This document shows, one piece after another, positions 59,701 through 64,000 of a stretch of 64,000 nucleotides of DNA (positions are counted from its first letter, which is position 1; each line of letters starts with the position of its first letter). Location of the stretch: positions 11,437,001-11,501,000 of the forward strand of contig NC_092563.1 of the NCBI RefSeq assembly GCF_037975245.1, written 5' to 3'. A model generated the notes under the pieces. The model ran no database searches. It worked only from the letters and a program-made list of their open reading frames with translations, and was not told where the DNA came from. The translations under genes were made by a program, and so were the position numbers. The DNA comes from Apostichopus japonicus (lineage: Eukaryota; Echinodermata; Holothuroidea; Aspidochirotida; Stichopodidae).

Positions 59701-62417
59701 TAACCTCTGTTGACCTTCAAAGACCTTTGACCTCCACCCAATTCCAACAGGATAATTGTTGTAATCACCTGGGGAATTTACATGCCACAAATGACCCTCC
59801 ATCCAAGCTATACTTTGTGAGTTAGCATGCTTGTTTTCAGACTTTGACCTATGTTGACTTCAAGTGACCTTTGACATGCACTTACTTTAATAGACTTCTT
59901 GTACTCACCATGGGAGATCTACAGTATATACCAAGAATGAACTTAAGCCATGTGTGCTTCACTTATGAGTTAACACATTTACAAAGTTTTCAGACTTTGA
60001 CTCAATTTCAATGGTGATCTTGTACCCCAAAGAGGGATCTACATCATGTACTGAATATGAATCTCATCCATCTCATCCAAGCCTCACTATAATTTATTTA
60101 CATAGTTTTCATACTTTGACCTATGCTAACCTCAAATGAGCTTTGACCTCCATTCATTTCAAATGACTCATTTTACTCACCAAGACGGATATACATACTA
60201 ACTATGAACTTCATCCAAGCATTACTTTGTGAGTTATCATGTTAACAAGGGTTTCATTCTTTGACCAATCATCATGTAATATTTATGGAATATAGTTCAT
60301 TTATTCTGTAGGCTCTTTTATTCCCTCCTACTGTAACAGCCCTGAAGATCCCTTGGTTTAATGCATCTCTGCTATGCTCAAATATGGAAAAAAAGTTAAC
60401 AATTTCTTTTTAAACAACCTATATTTGACACTTCTAGAACAGTGAGCTGTTAGGACGCACTTGTTCATTTCTCGACAGCACACATTGTAGATGTTGCTTA
60501 CTTGGAGATTTGGCTGCATTTAGGATTTGCTCTTCAAGGAAGGTACTAATAAATATTAATATTTGTGGAGATGTGTTGCTCCTCAGATCAGATACAACAT
60601 ATCCTTTTAAAATAAGAGTCTCCCCTATTAGGCAAAGGTTTACAGTTCGGCAGATCTGAATTATCACTCTAAAACTATCTAACCCATATCGACCTTGAAT
60701 GACCTTTGCCCTGCATCAATTTCAATAGGTTTCATGTACTCAATAATGTGAATATAAATACCAAACATGAATTCATCTATCATGTACTTCTTCAGTTATT
60801 ATATTTACAAGTCAAGGTGTCACACCCATCCAATCACCATTGCATAGATTCCTTTTACTCTTGCAAAGGAATCAAAAGCTTGTATCCAAGCAGTACTTTA
60901 AAATAGGGATGCATCAAAATTCAGTGGTATTTTTGTACTATCATAGTCCATGCCCCCTGTATTTGGAGCCAATTCCAAGTAGTAACAAACAACAAAATAA
61001 TTTGTTGTTTAAGTGCAATTCTAGCTTTGAACCTGTCTGTGTCAAGTTCACTTGTGGTACACACAGTAACAAGTTGCACTATTAATGGCACATAATAAGC
61101 AGATAGGAATTCAATGCACTTAAGGAACCTCACATCAACACTTCTCAATCATTGCAGCACAATCATTGCTATCCTTGGTAATGAGTATAGCAACAGCTTG
61201 GTAATGAGTTACGCTTGAGTGCACACACTGCCTAGTACCCCAGACTCTCCACAGAGATTCACTACTCGGTGCTGATCAGATTATACCACAAGAGAGAACT
61301 TGCACAGTTACAATCCAGCATATTTCCTCAGCTCTGTTTCTTGCCAACTGTCTCATTTCTCTGCCGTTGGCTCTCTGACATGAATAACACTTAGAAATCC
61401 TTCTTGTTATGTAGTTGCATAATCTAATAAGCTATGCTATGTAGATTAAAAACACAAATGCTTGTTGTTGAAAACAACAAAATAGCAAAAGACCCCAACA
61501 AAATCTTGTTGTGTATGAATGAGTCCCAGTAACAAATTTGCCACATTAAAAAAGCAAAACAAACTAAGAATGAAAATAGCTGCAATGTATATTATGTTAC
61601 CTGTCTTTCAATGTCCCTGAGTTTTCCAAATATCAGCCACTGCAATGCCATACCAACAACAAGGAGAAGACAAAATGCAACATTGCACAACACCTGCAAC
61701 AAAGATGGAAGTGCAAAATGTTAATTAATAGTAAGGGCCAATATGTGCAGGTAACCTGCAGATTCTCAGTCTGAAGCACTGAAACTTCACTAAAAGCTAC
61801 TAAATAAACAGGGTAGTAACATCATATCAAGTGAAAACATCAATTACTCCTTCATTTCCTATATTGAGGGCTGTTCTCAGAAACCCCCAAATCTCCCTGG
61901 TTTGGTTTTTTATGAAGTGACAATACTTACCTGTTTACACTCTACTATTGCACCTTTCCCTCTGACTAGCCTAATAACTGATGATACTTTAGCACTGCAC
62001 CCCCTTGACCCTCCTCAGGGTCATTGCACATCACCTTCTCCTTCCAAATCTATTGAATCAATGTCCATAGTTATTTCTCTTTTGAACTAAAGTAAGCTAC
62101 TATCATTTGAAGTTCATTTCCCACAATAAAAATAAATGATTACTTACCAACACTGACCAAGAATCATGTGCCATTGTTTTTGCATATTTAAGTAAGACAT
62201 AGTCCTCTTCATGGATAGCAAATAAATGGGTCAGATTCAAAGTTTGCAGGCTTGGATCCACATCTGAGGCAGTCATTACAGCAATGCCACTTTGCTCAAA
62301 GACTGATATATCTTCACGTGCCTGCAGCACAGACCAAAGAAGTGTCAAGAAGGTCACTGCGAAGTATGTAGGTAACGGGGGCAATGGTGGCACTGGATGG
62401 AGTATCAGGAGAGGCAT
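32494..62417 (-). CDS. amfr: AMFR/gp78-like ER membrane E3 ubiquitin ligase, complete gene model (14 coding exons, 715 aa)
   Basis: Exons in transcript order: 62148-62417, 61601-61693, 57055-57219, 52401-52553, 49449-49489, 48022-48154, 47454-47587, 45975-46085, 44845-45047, 41262-41368, 40086-40199, 36340-36515, 35317-35529, 32494-32728. They total 2148 nt, all with GT/AG borders and joining phases. The product is a RING-type ubiquitin ligase of ER-associated degradation, which works with UBE2G2 and p97/VCP. Domains seen: a multispanning N-terminal half (residues 1-325), RING C3H2C3 at 346-383, CUE near 466-508, a G2BR-like helix at 613-640 and a C-terminal VIM-like p97-binding helix at 694-715. 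Vertebrate gp78 is about 643 aa; this one is longer, mainly in the linkers after the RING and CUE. ATG at 62417 gives MPLL, as in vertebrates, and there is no in-frame ATG between it and the acceptor 5 nt upstream. Confidence 0.96.
32729..35150. other. amfr intron 13 (main part)
   Basis: No exon seen. The plus strand holds an unrecognised 75-codon open frame at 33989-34216 (contains EFILVYGQGLGAMVNNVLGF and KEAKMWAKFLR, followed by CAG/GTAGGA). It is antisense to amfr. It resembles a protein more than random sequence does, but I cannot name it. Confidence 0.35.
35155..35336. repeat. 35-bp tandem repeat spanning the amfr exon-13 splice donor (5 copies)
   Basis: 'gcttacc' starts at 35171, 35206, 35241, 35276 and 35311, exactly 35 bp apart. 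In transcript sense each unit is AGAGGCACGAAG/GTAAGC followed by AAATTATGTTATATTCC. The copy nearest the exon is the real exon end. The unit at 35276 has one change (catg for cgtg). Confidence 0.97.
35317..35529 (-). CDS. amfr: amfr exon 13: linker and G2BR-like UBE2G2-binding helix
   Basis: Ends in SAARFSKSSEERQSMLLTRK and ERLLQEAR, aligning with the vertebrate G2BR segment (SRFSKSADERQRMLVQRK). The acceptor was chosen as CTTAAAG at 35530 because the nearer CATCAG gives a frame with a stop. The donor GTAAGC is the first of five tandem copies (see finding). Confidence 0.88.
36340..36515 (-). CDS. amfr: amfr exon 12: Ser/Pro-rich disordered linker
   Basis: About 58 codons of low-complexity acidic and Ser-rich sequence (SDGVTSNPNSPASPDSEEES). 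It is poorly conserved, as expected for this linker. Support comes from the acceptor TATTTCAG, the donor GTGGGT and phase agreement with exons 11 and 13. Confidence 0.8.
37326..38074 (+). repeat. Dispersed DR1/hairpin repeat, longest copy
   Basis: Runs from GATTCCTTGCCATACAA to a decayed GGAAAGGAATC (38065-38074) in amfr intron 11. Contains 'ggtgtttacaagcaagtgtc', 'tgacctctgttgcccccaaa' and 'atcatagcattggagaattc', all shared with the copy at 1010. Useful as the family reference. Confidence 0.8.
38676..39080. repeat. 16-bp minisatellite 'ccatggtactatnttt'
   Basis: About 25 copies. The right half (38928-39040) is regular with a 16-bp step (38945, 38961, 38977, 38993); the left half is diverged (cccacggtgctatctt types). 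It is intronic. Overlapping 150-codon open frames on the plus strand in two frames are repeat artefacts. Confidence 0.95.
39081..40085. other. amfr intron 11, left part
   Basis: Contains a segment at 39150-39235 ('tgaattgtttaaacctagct' + 'tgctgataatgagagtaagc') that recurs at 38175 and at the end of the window (63965), a further dispersed family. No exon. Confidence 0.5.
40086..40199 (-). CDS. amfr: amfr exon 11: CUE domain
   Basis: ANLVVQMFPRVSHETAMNDL then RITRSVELTVENILEGRL. The ubiquitin-binding CUE signature MFP is at residues 477-479. The C-terminal di-Leu-type position is IL in ENIL. Acceptor CCACAG, donor GTAAGT, phase 0. Confidence 0.94.
41262..41368 (-). CDS. amfr: amfr exon 10: post-RING helix and start of CUE
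   Basis: GSLIASWMPSFSVEVTHANA then RRIQIANRNSQLNNM. The family's IASWLPSFSVEV block is obvious. NSQLNNM begins the CUE domain. Acceptor TTAAG, donor GTGAGA. Confidence 0.93.
41369..44844. other. amfr intron 9
   Basis: 3.5 kb without an exon. Holds the hairpin at 44192-44266 and a dispersed-repeat copy at 44525-44768 that ends in the hairpin GCTTTTGCC / GGCAAGG. Around 43690-43760 the motif 'ccgattaccgatta' is repeated. Confidence 0.5.
44192..44266. repeat. 29-bp-stem hairpin (17-nt loop)
   Basis: The left arm 44192-44220 and the right arm 44238-44266 pair at 27 of 29 positions (tgtaa(a/g)agtaagttggcc; tg(a/t)cattt). The loop cgatccttgcaagatca contains an inner GATC...GATC. It could be a small MITE or foldback. 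A microRNA-like precursor shape is also possible but unproven. Confidence 0.8.
44845..45047 (-). CDS. amfr: amfr exon 9: RING second half and linker
   Basis: GCLRSWLEHETSCPTCRHPL completes the RING (C369, C380, C383). A proline-rich, lineage-specific linker follows (GNPPARPPRPPGLPTR), then the conserved GHFFHFDG. Donor GTAAGC. Confidence 0.96.
45975..46085 (-). CDS. amfr: amfr exon 8: RING, first half
   Basis: RFSTASQDELRENDDDCAIC, then WEEMKTARKLPCNHLFH. Supplies RING ligands C346, C349, C361, H363 and H366. Acceptor TTGAAAG (the polypyrimidine tract is weak but the reading frame demands it), donor GTAAGG. Confidence 0.94.
47454..47587 (-). CDS. amfr: amfr exon 7
   Basis: LWGNVFLSMASLVICLQIRF is the last membrane region, followed by the basic cytosolic linker NEIQRRVQRHRNYRKVVHNM and ET. 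Acceptor GGGCAG, donor GTATCA in phase 2. Confidence 0.96.
48022..48154 (-). CDS. amfr: amfr exon 6
   Basis: Encodes YGIHLYDLRYEGVWERRGMI then VYYTELLMELLVLGVDLLHH and IHML, matching the vertebrate HLWDLNHEG...LMHHIHML stretch. Acceptor CACACAG. The donor is a weaker GTTTGT, but the following exon continues perfectly. Confidence 0.95.
49449..49489 (-). CDS. amfr: amfr exon 5: 41-nt micro-exon
   Basis: Encodes CALLAMRSLHVLL plus two bases of a Lys codon. It fills exactly the gap between exons 4 and 6 and aligns with the vertebrate LLVTVRTAHVILR stretch. Acceptor CCACAG, donor GTGAGT. It is easily missed by gene finders because it is so short; skipping it would shift the frame. Confidence 0.9.
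50220..50720. repeat. Intronic repeat with 'atttgacc..gtttcccatggta' units
   Basis: Two related stretches ('gttgacctcagttcccatgg' at 50298 and 'atttgaccctgtttcccatg' at 50572), each followed by a 'tttgacattgctatgatac'-like or 'cttgacacttctattgtac'-like block, suggest a decayed tandem pair. In amfr intron 4. Confidence 0.5.
52401..52553 (-). CDS. amfr: amfr exon 4: membrane segments
   Basis: 51 codons, starting LSFSP as in vertebrates, then VLALLASIFAVTSILGGLCL and a second hydrophobic run (NLFLFMIAE). Acceptor TTGCAG, donor GTAAAT. Confidence 0.95.
53740..54012 (+). pseudogene. LTR-retrotransposon integrase core, 5' part (interrupted)
   Basis: The plus-strand frame has the DQGRQFEN box that carries the second catalytic Asp of Ty3/gypsy-type integrases. 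Thirty-odd residues later it has ADGLIDSF, where the catalytic Glu position is Asp. The first catalytic Asp region is missing or degraded. The frame is cut at 54013 by the 2257-bp element and resumes at 56286. It lies antisense in amfr intron 3. No LTRs were found. A dead fossil. Confidence 0.8.
54251..55482. mobile_element. hAT-like MITE (CAGTGGCGTAGG family), itself interrupted
   Basis: Ends CAGTGGCGTAGGAAGG and GGTTCCTACGCCCTTG with a perfect 8-bp duplication ATTTCACT (54243-54250 and 55483-55490). Same family as 29532-29894. Compared with that copy it has an extra 861 bp (54321-55181) inserted after 'ggggaggggtc'. Confidence 0.9.
54321..55181. mobile_element. Innermost hAT-like element (CATAGGCATATG ends)
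   Basis: The left end CATAGGCATATGGG faces the right end CATACGTCTATG (inverted CATAGACGTATG). Flanking 8-mers GGTCATAG (54313-54320) and GGTCTAAG (55182-55189) match at 6 of 8 and coincide with 'gggtctaagg' in the empty copy at 29597. Includes a G/C-rich subterminal part and no intact ORF. Confidence 0.72.
55483..56090. repeat. Core of the 2257-bp element: internal direct repeats
   Basis: 'atcaaacctaacccctaaaa' + 'cactgatcc', 'cttaatattcggttcgtat' and 'tcccgaacgtttact' each recur two to four times between 55600 and 56075, in tandem order, so the core is itself repetitive. No ORF. Confidence 0.75.
56286..56800 (+). pseudogene. LTR-retrotransposon integrase, 3' part (resumes after insertion)
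   Basis: Reading continues in register from the duplicated GCTGATAA. After several stops it shows a YSPGDLVLVDIPK block (about 56582-56620), the small C-terminal domain layout of gypsy-type integrases, and further on HNWFKQYRSKLAEL. Frameshifts and stops make it inactive. Confidence 0.65.
57055..57219 (-). CDS. amfr: amfr exon 3: conserved DKLWNF...FGVLNVQTLEE block
   Basis: 55 codons. Contains DKLWNFAFYKFIVVFGVLNV and QTLEEM, among the most conserved stretches of gp78, then a membrane segment (IFWVAWFATFAFLHAFA) and KDRFEY. Acceptor TTGCAG, donor GTGAGT. Confidence 0.97.
58181..58400. repeat. Repeat fragments in amfr intron 2
   Basis: GATTCCTTGCTGTATTTTAT at 58181 looks like a solo left end of the hairpin-ended family. 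'atcctggccacaccactgg' at 58368-58386 is an inverted hAT-like end (CAGTGGTGTGGCCAGGAT), whose partner I did not find. Confidence 0.45.
58800..60270 (+). repeat. Cluster of 'gacctttgacc' repeat copies in amfr intron 2
   Basis: At least five decayed units with 'tttacaaggttttcagactt', 'gacctctgttgacctt' and 'gtactcaccaagacggata' lie between 59490 and 60260. A related but distinct family ('caagtttcatgaaattccat', 'aggtgacctttgaccccaaa') covers 58880-59330. A further copy at 60670-60873 ends in the hairpin GATTCCTTTTACTC / TTGCAAAGGAATC. Confidence 0.7.
59338..59462. repeat. 'gatagagt' microsatellite plus palindromic 26-bp duplication
   Basis: Six units of gatag(a/t)g follow 59338. From 59407 'agctaacaccagcatgctgg' + 'tatg' is present twice. 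Each copy holds the perfect palindrome CCAGCATGCTGG, and AGCTCA...TGAGCT extends it. Confidence 0.9.
61601..61693 (-). CDS. amfr: amfr exon 2: second membrane segment
   Basis: 31 codons, VLCNVAFCLLLVVGMALQWL then IFGKLRDIERQ. This corresponds to the vertebrate segment ending FGPLRVSERQ. Acceptor TTGCAG, donor GTAACA, phase 0 on both sides. Confidence 0.95.
62148..62417 (-). CDS. amfr: amfr exon 1: N-terminus, first membrane segment
   Basis: 90 codons. MPLL start, a proline-rich turn, then a membrane segment (TYFAVTFLTLLWSVL). A lumenal-type loop follows with a possible N-glycosylation site (NLTH), then the start of the second segment (SWSVL). The donor GTAAGT is in phase 0. Confidence 0.93.
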
Positions 62418-62686
62418 ATTTGCTGCAAAATAAGAAACATTGCCAAACACGGTAATTGAAGCAAGACTTTTTTCATCAACGTTACATGACAATAAACATA
62501 CTACAATAAGAAAAGGGATTAGAACAAGGGTTGAGCAAGTGGCTCAATGGATAAGAACAGACATTAATAAGAATAATTAACAAGTTTATCAGTGACTTGT
62601 CTTTCACCATTGATGTGTACAGTGCTGCCACCATCAAAGTAACATAGCTATAGCTTAAACATCAGTCATTTTGTGACCATTGTTCT
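62418..62686. other. Region just upstream of the amfr start
   Basis: Immediately 5' of the ATG in transcript sense is CTTATTTTGCAG/CAAAT, a strong 3' splice site 5 nt before the start codon. This sequence is therefore probably the end of a 5' UTR intron, and the promoter lies further right, perhaps beyond 64000. Confidence 0.5.
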
Positions 62687-63336
62687 CAGGAGCGTAGCCA
62701 GGTTTTTGGTGTAGAGGGTGGGGGGGGTAAACTTAATTTCTGTCCCCATTCTCAGGCACATAGCAGGGGATTGCCGTCATGTGGGATGGGATTAAGGGGA
62801 GGGGGGTCTTACTTCTTGTTCTTTTAAAAGGGCTTAGATGCAAAATGGTGCTATCAGCCTATCATTTCCATTTTTTAAACTACATTCATGTAATAAAATT
62901 TTCCTTGTTTGGTACAAAAACTTTTCTAATTTTGGAGGAAAAAAACAAAAAAATAATTTGTGCGGCTGCGTGGCCAAAAACCATCCCTTTATATCACATA
63001 TTGAAAAAAAAATATGTGAATACAAATATATGGCCACTCAGAGAGAAACTGAAACCACGCGTGTAGCGCACATATTATTGAGGTGACCGTTTAATACATT
63101 CTATTTTGTGGTCGACCCCATGCTGCTCGAAGCGCACATATTCTTGAGGTGACATTTCATTACATTCTCATTAGTAGTTGAACCCCCCCTCCATCGGCTC
63201 CATCCCCAAGGTATGAGTACATTTAGATTTCTTTTGTTTTTTTATGCTCCCTTTGATTTTCACCATCGCCCATTGCGTCCCCAATAATTTCTGTGGGTTG
63301 GGGGGGCACTCTGCCCCTTTGCCGGCTACGCCACTG
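62687..63336. mobile_element. 650-bp hAT-like MITE (CAGGAGCGTAGCCAGG ends)
   Basis: The left end CAGGAGCGTAGCCAGG and the right end CCGGCTACGCCACTG are inverted. Flanking 8-mers ATTGTTCT and CTTCTTCT match at 6 of 8. Subterminal G runs (62721, 63300). No ORF. Confidence 0.72.
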
Positions 63337-64000
63337 CTTCTTCTATAGTATTTAGTGTAAGTTATACCTGTTTATCAGCAAACAATGGTGTTGCTACTGT
63401 AGTGCTTATTATCAAGCTGACAGCAGGGATTGGCCATATCGACTGGGTACTCAATTACAAATACTCCCTCTGATCCAGGAATAGAGTGATGTGTACACGC
63501 TAACCAAAATTCAAGAATCTTTCAGCATAAGGTGTCCCATCACTATAAATAACATATGTATTGCAAACAGAAATATACTACACTGGAATGTTATTGAGCA
63601 GAGTTTGCAGGTGGAAGAACTAATCACTATTTCTTTCTATGCGGAATAAATTCCAGAACTTACCAGGTTTGGATATTTACGAGCGTACTAAATACCTTAG
63701 GTTATCTTTTGGGCTTAATTAATCATCTTTTTCATACAACAATTCTGGTAAAACTATTTTAGAAAGTTTACACAATACCTAACTGTAACAATAAGGCACC
63801 ATTTGGTATGTAGCCCTCTTTAAACTACAAAATTGTCTGTACCCCCTCTCCTTAGACCAGCAGTGTTCCACTTTTCAACCAAAGAAATATGGTAACCCTA
63901 CATAACATGCTCAATATGATCTCTGAGCTATTTTTATGTCCCATGTTAACTGTGCCACTTCCCAAATGAATTGTTTAAACACCTAGACTGCTGATAATGA
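63337..64000. other. End of window
   Basis: No ORF. The last 40 bases ('tgaattgtttaaacacctag' + 'actgctgataatga') match the repeat at 38175 and 39150. Confidence 0.45.

Noticed and set aside
62418-62492. Upstream extension of the AMFR start
   Set aside because: The open frame upstream begins with TTG, not ATG, and is separated from the MPLL start by a strong splice acceptor.
62525-62560. tRNA-like A box (TGGCTCAATGG)
   Set aside because: No B box or cloverleaf follows within the needed distance; at most a decayed SINE head.

Overview
This is eukaryotic DNA: AT-rich, intron-rich and full of transposons. It looks like a marine deuterostome, and an echinoderm such as a sea cucumber is my best guess. 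The two genes are animal-type, the introns are short to medium, and there are dispersed repeats built on TGACCTTTGACCT plus many hAT-like elements. I cannot name the species from sequence alone.

The window holds two recognisable protein-coding genes, both on the minus strand. (1) A cathepsin Z/X-like lysosomal cysteine protease runs from its ATG at 9187 leftwards. Five coding exons (9072-9187, 8254-8417, 3952-4131, 3005-3152, 1979-2057) give 229 codons, and the C-terminal exons with the catalytic His and Asn lie beyond base 1. (2) A complete AMFR/gp78-like ER-membrane E3 ubiquitin ligase runs from its ATG at 62417 to its stop at 32494. It has 14 coding exons, 2148 nt and 715 aa. All splice phases join, and the multispanning membrane domain, RING, CUE, G2BR-like and VIM-like segments are present in the usual order. 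The start codons of both genes lie 3 and 5 nt after good 3' splice sites, so both probably have a non-coding first exon further upstream.

From 9.2 to 32.5 kb I find no host gene. This stretch is a repeat landscape. It holds a pair of inverted arrays of a 213-bp monomer (12.1-13.9 and 17.1-18.4 kb), a 4.9-kb hAT-like element (18539-23475) that carries other elements and a dead reverse-transcriptase fragment, and a long inverted repeat at 23.7-24.4 kb. Further right are an LTR-retroelement integrase remnant at 25 kb, a 670-bp palindrome, a 490-bp element with 13-bp inverted ends, a TTAA-flanked MITE (27804-28337) inside a 27.2-28.9 kb repeat block, and a 363-bp hAT-like MITE (29532-29894).

AMFR intron 3 carries a four-level nest: an LTR-retroelement integrase, cut by a 2257-bp element with 22-bp-repeat inverted ends, cut by a hAT-like MITE, cut by a second hAT-like element. 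Most levels show target-site duplications that I could read directly. Other points of interest are five tandem copies of the exon-13 splice donor of AMFR and a dispersed hairpin-ended repeat family that spreads perfect nuclear-receptor DR1 motifs.
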